DNA of 64,000 nucleotides from Bacillus sp. OV322 (lineage in GTDB: Bacteria; Bacillota; Bacilli; Bacillales; DSM-1321): assembly GCF_900112495.1 (NCBI RefSeq), contig NZ_FOMA01000001.1, forward strand, positions 124,001-188,000. The letters run 5' to 3'. The translations under genes were made by a program, and so were the position numbers. Positions 56,073-64,000 of this stretch are shown here, piece after piece. Within the stretch, counting starts at the first letter, position 1. Each line of letters opens with the position of its first letter. Below the pieces are notes generated by a model that was not told the origin of the DNA, searched no databases, and was given only the letters and a program-made list of their open reading frames with translations.

Positions 56073-56498
56073 TTATAGTGATATATGCTGTGCTATGGAC
56101 GAAGCGATGTCATTAAGATCTTCACTTGTGTATTCGCTGGTATGTGTTTTCCAGACAGCTCCAAAACCATCCCCTTCACCGTAGCGGGGAATTAAATGCA
56201 TATGATAGTGAAAAACAGATTGGCCGGCAGCTTCACCGTTATTATTAAGCACATTTAAACCAATTGGCTTCAGTTCCTGATTAATGGCTTTTGCGATTTG
56301 AGGAACTGATTCGAATAGGCGGCTTGCAATCTCTGGTGTCAATTCATAAATGTTTTCTTTATGTATTTTTGGAATAACAAGGGTATGGCCCTTGGTTACC
56401 TGGCTAATATCTAGAAAAGCCAGCACATGTTCATTTTCAAATACCTTTGTGCTTGGAATATCCCCTTGTACAATCCTGCAAAAAATGCAATCGCTCAC
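56073..56498 (-). CDS. hit: HIT-family nucleotide hydrolase
   Basis: This 141-residue protein has the histidine triad HYHMHLIPR (His-x-His-x-His) near residue 97 and an N-terminal Cys pair (CIFCRI) that with later His may bind zinc. HIT proteins hydrolyse phosphoramidate or dinucleotide substrates. It is divergent from ecsA, as in B. subtilis hit. Confidence 0.93.
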   Translation of the reverse strand: MSDCIFCRIVQGDIPSTKVFENEHVLAFLDISQVTKGHTLVIPKIHKENIYELTPEIASRLFESVPQIAKAINQELKPIGLNVLNNNGEAAGQSVFHYHMHLIPRYGEGDGFGAVWKTHTSEYTSEDLNDIASSIAQHISL

Positions 56499-57051
56499 TG
56501 CCGATCGCCTCCTTAATTAATATGTACCCTAATCGTACCACATGTTGTAAAAAGGCGAAATGACAAACAGGATGCAGCCTAAGCTGCACCCTGCCGTTTG
56601 AAAAGGGGCTTTTGCTTCTTTTCGTTTCAGGTAGAATTCTCTTTGATAAACACCTCATTTACTGAAATCAGGTATTATATGTTAAAGAGTATGCATTCAA
56701 AGCAACCATCTCCTATATCTCCAAAGTTTCATCAACTTTTAAAGCATAATGGACGGAGTGTAATGAACGTTTTTTCAGCCTTTACGTGCAAGACAACCAT
56801 CTCCTTGCTCGAAAACGTTTTTTTGAAGCTAAATTGGAATAAACAGTTAGAACAGTAAAATGTCTTTAACTGACACCCCATTTACAATTTGATGTAAATC
56901 ACCTTGTAATGACTGCCCCTCTTCACTATATATCATGGCCCTCTTAGAAGAAAATTATAATTGGTAAATAACGGAATAAAAAAAGTCTAAACATTGTAAT
57001 GGAACAGATTTTTGATAAAATGAAGACATCATACAGAGAGAGGATGGTTCA
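56499..57051. other. hit-ecsA divergent region
   Basis: These 553 bases have no credible gene; a frame at 56598-56858 lacks a ribosome-binding site and resembles no protein. It holds the ecsA promoter. Confidence 0.45.
56994..57021 (+). promoter_or_regulatory. Likely promoter of ecsAB
   Basis: TTGTAA, a 16-base spacer and TAAAAT lie 31 bases before the ecsA start. Confidence 0.5.
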
Positions 57052-57795
57052 ATGTCCTTATTAGAGATACATGAACTTGTTGGCGGCTATACCCGGACTC
57101 CAGTCCTGAAGGGAGTCAGCTTTGATGTCCAGCCAAACCAGCTGGTAGGTCTGATTGGATTAAATGGAGCAGGTAAAAGTACCTCGATCAAACATATTAT
57201 AGGCTTAATGGAGCCTAAGAGCGGCAGTATCTCCATTAATGGGAAAACATTTCAAGAAGATCCTGATGGCTATCGCAAGCAGTTCACTTATGTGCCGGAA
57301 ACGCCTATTTTATATGATGAACTTACTCTTGAAGAGCATTTGAAACTGACGGCGATGGCCTATGGATTGGAAGAGAAGGAATATCAAGAAAGGCTGGGCC
57401 GCCTGCTTAAGGAATTCAGAATGGAAAAAAGACTTTCCTGGTTTCCTGCCCACTTTTCCAAGGGAATGAAACAAAAAGTCATGATCATGTGTGCCTTTCT
57501 GGTTCAGCCGTCCCTTTATATTGTTGACGAACCTTTTGTAGGACTGGATCCGCTCGGTATACAATCATTGCTGGACCTCATGGATAAAATGAAAAAAGAA
57601 GGAGCAGGCATTCTTATGTCGACGCATATCCTTGCAACTGCAGAAAGGTATTGTGATTCTTTTATTATTTTACATAATGGCGAAATCCGCGCCAAAGGAG
57701 ACCTTGAGGACCTTCGTTCGCAATTTTCGATGCCTGGAGCTACGCTTGATGATATTTATATTGCTTTGACGAAAGAAGAAACCAATCATGAATAA
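57052..57795 (+). CDS. ecsA: ABC transporter ATPase EcsA
   Basis: This 247-residue ATPase has Walker A GLNGAGKSTS (about 36-45), the signature FSKGMKQK, Walker B LYIVDEPFVGLDP and switch His in MSTHILATAE. EcsAB affects secretion, competence and intramembrane proteolysis by RasP in B. subtilis, perhaps by clearing peptides from the membrane. It overlaps ecsB by eight bases. AGAGAGG precedes the ATG. Confidence 0.95.
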   Translation: MSLLEIHELVGGYTRTPVLKGVSFDVQPNQLVGLIGLNGAGKSTSIKHIIGLMEPKSGSISINGKTFQEDPDGYRKQFTYVPETPILYDELTLEEHLKLTAMAYGLEEKEYQERLGRLLKEFRMEKRLSWFPAHFSKGMKQKVMIMCAFLVQPSLYIVDEPFVGLDPLGIQSLLDLMDKMKKEGAGILMSTHILATAERYCDSFIILHNGEIRAKGDLEDLRSQFSMPGATLDDIYIALTKEETNHE

Positions 57796-58996
57796 CCCGG
57801 ATTTGTGGCAGGGCAGGTTCACTGCTTTCATAATTGAAATGCAAAAGTATTTAAAATATATTTTCAACGGCCATCTTCTGTTTGTTTTGCTGATTGCGGC
57901 AGGAGGTCTTGGCTATTATTACAGCGAGTGGGTTAAAGATCTGGGGAGCGATTTTCCCGCTGCACTGATCATGTGCCTGATTATCGGTTTTGCTGCTGCA
58001 ACGAGCCCCATTTTTACATTTTTGAAAGAAGCAGATATGATTTTTCTGCTTCCGCTTGAAACCAAACTAAAAAGTTATTTTTCCCGTTCCATTACCCTGA
58101 GTCTTTTTATGCAGTCCTTTATTCTGTTGGTTCTCTTTGCGGTTTTGATGCCAATGTATTCAAAAGTCAGCGGTGCATCACTCAAAGATTTTGCCATTAT
58201 CTTTGTTTTTTTGATTGTCTTGAAATATGTCAATTTAATGATTACATGGCATGTCTTAAAATTTCAGGAAAAAAGTACAATACTTACAGATGCAGCCATC
58301 AGATATATATTAAATGCAGCTGTACTTTATCTGGTTTTCAGCGGTGCTGGCATCCTGTTTCCATTGATTGCTTTCATTTTGCTGATTGCATTGATGCTCT
58401 ATTATCGAAGTGCAACTATTAGAAAACCGTTAAAATGGGAAAAGCTTATTGAACTTGAAGATAAGAGAATGATGTCTTTCTACAGGATTGCCAATTTGTT
58501 TACAGATGTCCCTAAGCTCCGGGGCAAAACCGCCCGAAGAAAATGGCTGGACTGGCTTCTGAAATTTATTCCTTATAATCAGAATTCAGCTTATTCCTAC
58601 CTGTACGCCCGCACTTTTTTGCGTGCGAATGATTACATTGGGCTTCTGCTCAGGTTAACGGTGATTGGCTCTGTAGTGCTGCTTGCATTTATAAGCGTTT
58701 GGGCAAATATACTGGTAATAGTCATTTTCCTCTATATGACTGGGATCCAGCTGCTTCCAGCCTGGAAACAGCATGAAATGAAAATTTGGGTGTCTCTGTA
58801 CCCGCTGCCTGCAAAGATGCGTGAAACGGCCGTGATTAAAATGGCTATGTATTTTCTCATCTTCGAAAATTTAATTTTCTTTCTTGTGAAGATCTTGTCA
58901 GGTGCCGTGGTTTCTTCTTTAGTTTCCTTTGCGGCAGGGTTCGTATTTATTAGCATATTCAGGGCGTATGCGGTGAAGAAAATCAGGAAATTTTAA
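57788..58996 (+). CDS. ecsB: ABC transporter membrane subunit EcsB
   Basis: This 402-residue protein has about ten hydrophobic segments, first near 31-48 (LLFVLLIAAGGLGYYY) and last near 365-395. It is the permease partner of EcsA. The start lies inside the end of ecsA. A terminator follows, so in this genome ecsC is transcribed separately. Confidence 0.93.
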   Translation: MNNPDLWQGRFTAFIIEMQKYLKYIFNGHLLFVLLIAAGGLGYYYSEWVKDLGSDFPAALIMCLIIGFAAATSPIFTFLKEADMIFLLPLETKLKSYFSRSITLSLFMQSFILLVLFAVLMPMYSKVSGASLKDFAIIFVFLIVLKYVNLMITWHVLKFQEKSTILTDAAIRYILNAAVLYLVFSGAGILFPLIAFILLIALMLYYRSATIRKPLKWEKLIELEDKRMMSFYRIANLFTDVPKLRGKTARRKWLDWLLKFIPYNQNSAYSYLYARTFLRANDYIGLLLRLTVIGSVVLLAFISVWANILVIVIFLYMTGIQLLPAWKQHEMKIWVSLYPLPAKMRETAVIKMAMYFLIFENLIFFLVKILSGAVVSSLVSFAAGFVFISIFRAYAVKKIRKF

Positions 58997-59008
58997 ATTT
59001 GTTTATAG

Positions 59009-59044
59009 GGATCTGGCATATAAAAGAATGTCAGATCCTTTTAT
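59009..59044 (+). terminator. Terminator of ecsAB
   Basis: GGATCTG pairs with CAGATCC, with an inner GCAT/ATGT extension, and TTTTAT follows. Confidence 0.75.
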
Positions 59045-59134
59045 ATTCTAAAGAATCACTCCAGGTACCTGAGCTCGGAGGGTTGCAGGTTTCCTGCACG
59101 GTCTGCAGAATCAGGGAAGCAAGTGACTTTTGTT

Positions 59135-59279
59135 AAGGCTCCTTTCTTAAAGAATGTTGTTTATTTAATTTGTTATGTGAGGCTTCCCATTGTCAAGTCA
59201 GGTTGATTGGAGCGAGCATCCTGGAGCGGAAATCAACCACCTTGTTTCATAGCAACAAAGTTTACGAAAACATTCATTT
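59135..59279 (-). repeat. Dispersed repeat family A, copy 9 (inverted, internal deletion)
   Basis: AAGGCTCCTTTCTTAAAGAATG and CACCTTGTTTCATAGCAAC with GTTTACGAAAAC are the two ends; about 90 bases of the GC-rich centre are missing. It sits between ecsB and ecsC. Confidence 0.82.
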
Positions 59280-59299
59280 TAAAAAAGGGGAGAGCACGG

Positions 59300-60013
59300 A
59301 TGGGCAGTTACGAAAACAAAGCTTTAGAAGAGGCTGAAGCATGGAGGAATAAAATTATCCGAAAATCTGGGATGATGAACCGGATGTCCAAGCAAGCTCA
59401 AATTAAATTAAATGGTTTCATACCGGAAAAAGCACACGGAGCCATTACGGAAACATTTAAGAATTTGATCGAAGGCGTGCTCAAAGGAACCCATTATCTT
59501 GCGAAAAATAAGAAAGAAGAAGCTGAAATGGCTTTTTCTGAAAGAGAAGAGAAAGTAAAAAAAGCTATCCAGCTGGCTCAGAAAACCGGAATGCTGGAAG
59601 GAGCGGGCACTGGTGCAGGAGGGATTTTCCTTGGCCTGGCTGACTTTCCGCTGCTGATTGTCATTAAAATGAAACTTTTATTTGAAATTGCTGCCCTATA
59701 CGGATTTAATGCCAATCGATATGAGGAAAGAGCATTCATTTTATATGTTTTTCATCTAGCCTTCTCCAGCGGCGAAGTGAAAAAGGAGATCCTTGATATC
59801 ATTTTGGACTGGAAAGAAAAAAATCCGCCGAAAGAGCCTGACTGGCGGGTCCTCCAGCAGGAATACAGGGACTATATTGATATCATTAAAACGTTTCAGC
59901 TGGTGCCTGGAATAGGTGCAGCAGTCGGTGCCTATGCAAACCGGGTCCTGATTGCCGAACTGGGGGAGACAGCCATGAACTGTTTTAGGTTAAGGATGCT
60001 CTCAAAAGAATAG
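59300..60013 (+). CDS. ecsC: EcsC family protein
   Basis: This 237-residue protein of the EcsC family (PF12787) has an amphipathic helix-rich N-terminus, then two likely membrane segments (GAGTGAGGIFLGLADFPLLIVIKM and LVPGIGAAVGAYANRVLIAEL). The function is unknown. The start is ATG 59300 with GGGGAGAG. The frame continues 93 bases upstream into the family A repeat and should not be translated. Confidence 0.88.
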   Translation: MGSYENKALEEAEAWRNKIIRKSGMMNRMSKQAQIKLNGFIPEKAHGAITETFKNLIEGVLKGTHYLAKNKKEEAEMAFSEREEKVKKAIQLAQKTGMLEGAGTGAGGIFLGLADFPLLIVIKMKLLFEIAALYGFNANRYEERAFILYVFHLAFSSGEVKKEILDIILDWKEKNPPKEPDWRVLQQEYRDYIDIIKTFQLVPGIGAAVGAYANRVLIAELGETAMNCFRLRMLSKE

Positions 60014-60042
60014 GGAAGGGGCATAAGCCCTTCCCTTAATTT

Positions 60043-61221
60043 CTATTCCCCGGAATGAATGCTGACAGCGGCAGTGCCTAACGTTTTTGCTGCTATCAGC
60101 ATGGCTTTTTCATCAATGTCAAACTTGGGATGATGATGTCCGTATGTTATATCAGCATCAGGCTTTGCCCCGGTAAAAAAGAATGTCCCTTTTACTTTTT
60201 GAAGGTAATATGCAAAATCTTCTCCGCCCATATCCGGATCGATTTCTTCCGTATGCTCCACCTCTGAAACCTGCTTGGCGCATTGAAGCAAAAACCTTGT
60301 TTCCTCATCATGGGGAACTACTGCAGGGTAGCCCCTTTCATACTTGTACTCATATTCTGCATCTGCTGCCATACATGTTCCTTTAATGATTCTCTCCATT
60401 TCCGTCTCAATAAAACTTCGTACGTCTTCTTTGAACGTTCTGACCGTCCCGATCAATTTTGCTTTATCTGCAATCACATTGAAGGCATTTTCTGCAACAA
60501 ACGATCCTACTGTAAGTACTGCTGAATCAATCGGGCTGACCCGTCGGCTGACAATCTGCTGAAGAGCGATGACCAGCTGGGAGGCAATGATAATGCTGTC
60601 CTTTGTCTTATGGGGCTGTGCACCGTGTCCGCCTTCTCCCTGTATCACAATTTCAAACCGGTCAGCGGCTGCCATAATGGGTCCGTTGCAATACTGAATG
60701 GTGCCAGTTGGTGCCGTAGCCCATAGGTGTGTCCCGAAAATAACATCCACACCATCGAGGCACCCATCTTCAATCATAGGTTTAGCCCCGCCTGGAGAGT
60801 ACTCTTCGGCATGCTGATGAATGAAAACGTAATTTCCTTCGAGATCATCCTTCAATTCATGTATGATTCTCGCGAGAACCAGCAATGATGCTGTATGTCC
60901 ATCATGTCCGCAGGCATGCATGACACCAGGAACTGTTGACTTATATGCCACTTCTTTTTCATCCTGAATCGGAAGGGCATCAAAATCTGCCCGTAATGCA
61001 ACGGTTTTTCCAGGTTTGGCTCCTTGAAATTTTGCAACAACCCCATTTCCTCCGACTTTAGTGCGGACGTCCACACCCAGTTTATGATAATATTCGGCAA
61101 TAAAGGCTGCTGTTTTGGTTTCCTTAAAACTCAGTTCGGGGTGCTGATGGAGATATCTTCTGATTTCAACCATTTCCTGAAAGGACTGCTCAAGCCGCTT
61201 ATGTAAGATATTTATCGTCAT
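60043..61221 (-). CDS. yhaA: M20-type amidohydrolase YhaA
   Basis: This 392-residue enzyme of the aminoacylase-like M20 group has HQHPELSFKE, the metal Cys/His in HACGHDGHTA, HQHAEEYSPGGAKPM, and late DMGGEDFAYYL. It is predicted to remove an acyl group from an N-acyl amino acid or a related conjugate. The start is ATG 61221 (MTINILHKRL) with CGGAGG; the upstream 38 open codons are not protein-like. Same position as B. subtilis yhaA. Confidence 0.92.
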   Translation of the reverse strand: MTINILHKRLEQSFQEMVEIRRYLHQHPELSFKETKTAAFIAEYYHKLGVDVRTKVGGNGVVAKFQGAKPGKTVALRADFDALPIQDEKEVAYKSTVPGVMHACGHDGHTASLLVLARIIHELKDDLEGNYVFIHQHAEEYSPGGAKPMIEDGCLDGVDVIFGTHLWATAPTGTIQYCNGPIMAAADRFEIVIQGEGGHGAQPHKTKDSIIIASQLVIALQQIVSRRVSPIDSAVLTVGSFVAENAFNVIADKAKLIGTVRTFKEDVRSFIETEMERIIKGTCMAADAEYEYKYERGYPAVVPHDEETRFLLQCAKQVSEVEHTEEIDPDMGGEDFAYYLQKVKGTFFFTGAKPDADITYGHHHPKFDIDEKAMLIAAKTLGTAAVSIHSGE

Positions 61222-61324
61222 TTGATCCTCCGAATTTAAATATTTAGAATATTTAATATTATACCATATACTAAGATAATAGCTTACATTCTGCCTGTAC
61301 TTCCTAATAGAATCAAATACCATT

Positions 61325-61354
61325 AAAAATGCCAAAACAGGATGTGTTTTGGCA
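61325..61354 (-). terminator. Terminator of yhfA
   Basis: On the minus strand TGCCAAAACA, loop, TGTTTTGGCA is followed by five T residues. Confidence 0.85.
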
Positions 61355-61366
61355 CTGTACAGACTA

Positions 61367-62761
61367 TTACATTAAAAACATAGCTGCAATGGTTGTAACT
61401 GCCAATCCGATAACCACTGGCACCAGATTCCGTCTGGCCAGTTCAAAGGGATCAACATTGCAGATTGCAGCTGCCGGGATGAGTGCCCATGGAATGAGTG
61501 TTCCGCCTCCTACCCAAATGGCGGAAATTTGACCAAGCGCAGTAAGTGTTGCTGCACCGCCTCCAATTGCTGCGGAAAAAAGATGGGCAACCGAGCCTGC
61601 CAGTGAAATGCCAGAAAAACCGGAACCATCCAAACCAGTGATGGCGCCTATTGAGGTTAGGGTAACAGCGGCAGCTTCCTTTGACAATGGTACGGCAGAT
61701 GCAAGAGCAGCTCCAAGATCGTTCACGATTCCCTGAGAAGAATGGGGCAGTGTGCTGCCAAGGATTTTTGTAAATCCTGCATCTCCCAGATAAAAGAAAG
61801 CAGCAATCGGAATGACCGGCCCAAATACTTTAAAGCCAAACTGAAAACCTTCTATCAGGTAGCTCGTTGTCTTTTCTAAACCATGATTTCTGTGTGCTGC
61901 GAGTGAGAGGATTAATAGTATAAAGACTGAGGTGCCGCCGATAAGTGCTGTGGCATCCCCCCCTTGAAGGTGAAGCACTGACATGGCAGCCACATCGAGT
62001 ATGAAGGCCAAGGGGATGAAAACTGCAAATGCCTTTTTTACTCCGGGAGAAAGCAGGTCTTCATAAGTTGTGTTTGGCTGTTTAATCTGTACAAATGATT
62101 CTGCTTGTGCAAATTTACCCCGTTTCATATCTCTCTTCAAAAAGAAAAAAGCTGTGAACGTAGTGACGGCACCCATTATAATAACGAGCGGAATACTGGC
62201 ATGTATGACCTCGCCAATCGGGAGTCCTGCTGCATCTGCTGTGAGCTTTGGGGCTGCCTGAATAATAAAGTCTCCTGAAAGTGCTATCCCATGGCCAAAA
62301 AGATTCATCGCCATGGCAGCCCCAAGAGCAGGCAGGCCAGATTTAATTGCGACGGGCAGCAAAACGGCACCGAGAAGTGCTACGGCAGGAGACGGCCAGA
62401 AGAACCATGAAATGACCATCATTAATATTCCGATTGTCCAGTAAGCAAGAGCAGGTGATTTTATGAACCGGACAAAGGGCGAGATCATAACATCATTTAT
62501 TCCGGTTATTGTGAGAACTCTGCTCATGGCCACAATAATTGAAATAATCAATATGGTTGACATTAATTCTGTAATTGCATAGACAAAGCTGTTGAAAACC
62601 CCGCTTACTGATCCAAAAAGGCTGCCTGTTGCAATTAGTGCAATAGTGAAAATCCCAAGAATGCACACGATTGTTGTATCTCTTCTTTTTATCATAAAAC
62701 CGATAATCAGCACGATAAATATTACATAAGACCAATGGAGAGCCGTCAGTTCCACTCCCAT
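61367..62761 (-). CDS. yhfA: Membrane transporter YhfA
   Basis: This 464-residue permease has about twelve hydrophobic segments from residue 10 to 463, conserved small-residue loops (SGDFIIQAAPKLTADAAG, GLDGSGFSGISLAG) and size equal to B. subtilis YhfA (463). It resembles secondary carriers of anions or sodium-linked type; the substrate is unknown. It lies upstream of yhaA on the same strand, so the hydrolase and carrier could handle the same conjugate. Confidence 0.85.
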   Translation of the reverse strand: MGVELTALHWSYVIFIVLIIGFMIKRRDTTIVCILGIFTIALIATGSLFGSVSGVFNSFVYAITELMSTILIISIIVAMSRVLTITGINDVMISPFVRFIKSPALAYWTIGILMMVISWFFWPSPAVALLGAVLLPVAIKSGLPALGAAMAMNLFGHGIALSGDFIIQAAPKLTADAAGLPIGEVIHASIPLVIIMGAVTTFTAFFFLKRDMKRGKFAQAESFVQIKQPNTTYEDLLSPGVKKAFAVFIPLAFILDVAAMSVLHLQGGDATALIGGTSVFILLILSLAAHRNHGLEKTTSYLIEGFQFGFKVFGPVIPIAAFFYLGDAGFTKILGSTLPHSSQGIVNDLGAALASAVPLSKEAAAVTLTSIGAITGLDGSGFSGISLAGSVAHLFSAAIGGGAATLTALGQISAIWVGGGTLIPWALIPAAAICNVDPFELARRNLVPVVIGLAVTTIAAMFLM

Positions 62762-63161
62762 AATCTTTCCTCCTTCCGAATGGCAGAAATGTATTTGCTT
62801 TTCTACACATTATGATGGGCATTGTCTTTGGTGAAAGGTAGGGAGAGATATATTTCATCATAAAAGTAACCCTTCATTTCTTTATCTGTTAATTTTGCCT
62901 ATTGGTTCAGCTTCAAGAGCTCATTATGTGCCTGAGAACCGTCACTGGTCACAACCTCAATCAGCAAAGAACATTAACAAAGTACTTTTTTTAGAGTGAA
63001 ACATTCAGCCTTAAGGCGGAGAAGCAATAAAGCAAAGCTTAAGCAAGTATTAACTAATGAAAAGCCGTGATACATTCAAACGGCGGGAGTGTTATCGGCA
63101 AAAAAGGAAAATTTGGGGATTATGACGAATTAAGGGGAAGAGAAAGGGTCTGAAACCATTT
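62762..63161. other. Divergent intergenic region before the Lia-like locus
   Basis: No gene is seen in these 400 bases. An AT-rich middle may hold the promoter of the liaF-like remnant. Confidence 0.4.
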
Positions 63162-63846
63162 ATGAAAAAAAACTCGCTTACACATATTTTGACTGCACTG
63201 GTACTGTTCGCAGCGGGAACGGTTCTGCTGCTAAAAAATATCGGGGTCATTTCTTGGGAAATAAAGCAGATTATTGTCGCAAATTATCCCTATCTTTTGC
63301 TGATCATTGGAATACTTATTTTTCTGAAAAGCTTGAAGGTGCCATTTGGGTCGGCCATCTTCGCTGGATTTTTTTTGCTGCTTTTATCATGCTTGCTTGT
63401 CGGGGACCGGCTGGGCTTCTGCTCTTTTCATTTATATGATGCAGGGGAACTATGGCCAGCAATCATTATTTTTGCTGCTTTACGTATGCTTTTCTGAATA
63501 AAAAAATTTCCGTGGAGATTAAAAATGACCGCTCTAAAAAGAGTGGTAACGGACTCGAAAAGGTAAAGCGAATTCCTAAAACAAGAGGGTTTTCGATAGG
63601 AAGCTTTGAATATAGCCATTCTAACTGGGCTCTTGAGCCTGTGAAAATGTACAAAATGATAGGTGATTACCATATATTAGTGATAACGGAAAGGGATTTG
63701 ATCCGCAAGATGTGAAAATGATCTCTTATGGAATTAAGTCGATGGAAGAACGGTGTAAGGAAATTGGCGGGGTCTTTCAAATTCGGTCAAAGGACCGGGA
63801 AGGAACTTACATAGATATTAAAGTGCCGCAGTCGAGGAGGGAATGA
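63162..63846 (+). pseudogene. Decayed liaF-liaS fusion (membrane inhibitor + kinase tail)
   Basis: Three pieces in three frames are visible. Frame 1 (63162-63497) encodes 111 residues with the four membrane segments of LiaF-type proteins. From about 63485 the next frame continues the LiaF pattern (YAFLNKKISVEIKNDRSKKSG ... GFSIGSFEYSHSNWALEPVKMYKMIGDYHI). From about 63676 the third frame is the ATP-binding end of a NarL-type histidine kinase (SDNGKGFDPQDVK, SYGIKSMEERCKEIGG) ending at 63846. One frameshift and one deletion have fused the start of liaF to the end of liaS; no phosphoacceptor His domain remains. Confidence 0.7.
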
Positions 63847-63847
63847 T

Positions 63848-64000
63848 ATGACAAAAATAAGAATTGCAGTAATCGATGATCATGAATTAGTGAGAAAGGG
63901 AATAATATCTTTCCTGGAAACCGAACCGGATATTGAAATAGTTGGAGAAGGAAGCAGCGGAAGAGATGCTATTAACCTCGCTGCGAAGCATAAACCGGAT
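63848..64000 (+). CDS. NarL/LiaR-type response regulator, 5' part (cut by window edge)
   Basis: The first 51 codons read [20 protein letters not shown] and on to [14 protein letters not shown]. This is the start of a receiver domain, with the acidic pair DD (about 10-11); the phospho-Asp lies just beyond the window. The [18 protein letters not shown] pattern is typical of LiaR/VraR-type regulators. GAGGAGGG precedes the ATG, one base after the stop of the kinase remnant. The partner kinase here is destroyed, so its phosphorylation source is uncertain. Confidence 0.85.
   Translation, partial: MTKIRIAVIDDHELVRKGIISFLETEPDIEIVGEGSSGRDAINLAAKHKPD

Noticed and set aside
56598..56858. 86-codon ORF between hit and ecsA
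   Set aside because: No ribosome-binding site, odd composition, no recognisable family.
59207..59299. N-terminal extension of ecsC
   Set aside because: The 31 extra codons lie in the family A repeat; a good ribosome-binding site sits at the ATG 59300.

Overview
The window is low-GC Firmicutes chromosome from a Bacillus-type endospore former (Bacillaceae). It carries spore genes (sscA/YjcZ type, yhaL, yheC/yheD, a SplA-like gene), AGGAGG ribosome-binding sites and an S-box riboswitch. Its gene order also matches, from memory, the Bacillus subtilis bmrCD / yheA-E / yhaX / hemZ / yhaR-QP-ON-ML / prsA / yhaI / scoC / yhaH / trpP / serC / hit / ecsABC / yhaA / yhfA block. No rRNA, tRNA, CRISPR array or prophage was recognised.

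Layout. (1) 0-6 kb: the 3' end of a signal peptidase I gene, a CBS-domain protein, and the heterodimeric multidrug ABC exporter bmrC-bmrD. The exporter is preceded by a strong promoter, a 26-codon leader ORF, mutually exclusive hairpins and an intrinsic terminator, which together look like a transcription attenuator. (2) 6-12 kb: a rhomboid protease, small membrane and collagen-like proteins, and a rifampin phosphotransferase (rph). This part is AT-rich with poorly occupied gaps. (3) 12-17.4 kb: metI-metC under a SAM-I riboswitch, glycerate kinase and fumarase. (4) 17.9-20.2 kb: a 2.2-kb insertion element with inverted ends, a target duplication, a frameshifted transposase-like gene and a CPBP protease passenger. 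It sits in the loop of what was a bidirectional terminator. (5) 20.2-26 kb: msmX and a PucR-type regulator, an SDR/aldehyde dehydrogenase pair behind a palindrome, an MBL hydrolase and a frameshifted small gene. (6) 26-36 kb: a minus-strand cluster of four YheC/YheD-type ATP-grasp genes plus yheE, then yheA, yhaX, a SplA-like gene and hemZ. (7) 36-50 kb: a DDAH-like hydrolase, acyl-CoA ligase, yhaR, the YhaQP ABC exporter, the YhaO/YhaN nuclease pair, a small zincin, yhaM and yhaL. (8) 50-63 kb: prsA, sscA, yhaI, scoC, yhaH, trpP with a six-repeat TRAP site, serC, hit, ecsAB, ecsC, yhaA and yhfA. (9) 63-64 kb: a decayed liaF-liaS fusion followed by an apparently intact, window-truncated liaR-like response regulator.

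Two families of dispersed repeats fill many gaps. Family A is about 230 bp, with nine full or partial copies in both orientations and AAAGGCT/AGCCTTT ends. Family B comprises paired blocks after fumC and after yhaR. The gene order is mostly conserved core. The less ordinary pieces are the attenuated bmrCD leader, the insertion element, the enlarged ATP-grasp cluster, the repeats and the broken Lia-type system.

All family assignments come from reading the translations and recalled knowledge of Bacillus genes; no database search was run. Start codons were chosen by ribosome-binding-site position and often lie downstream of the longest possible ORF start.
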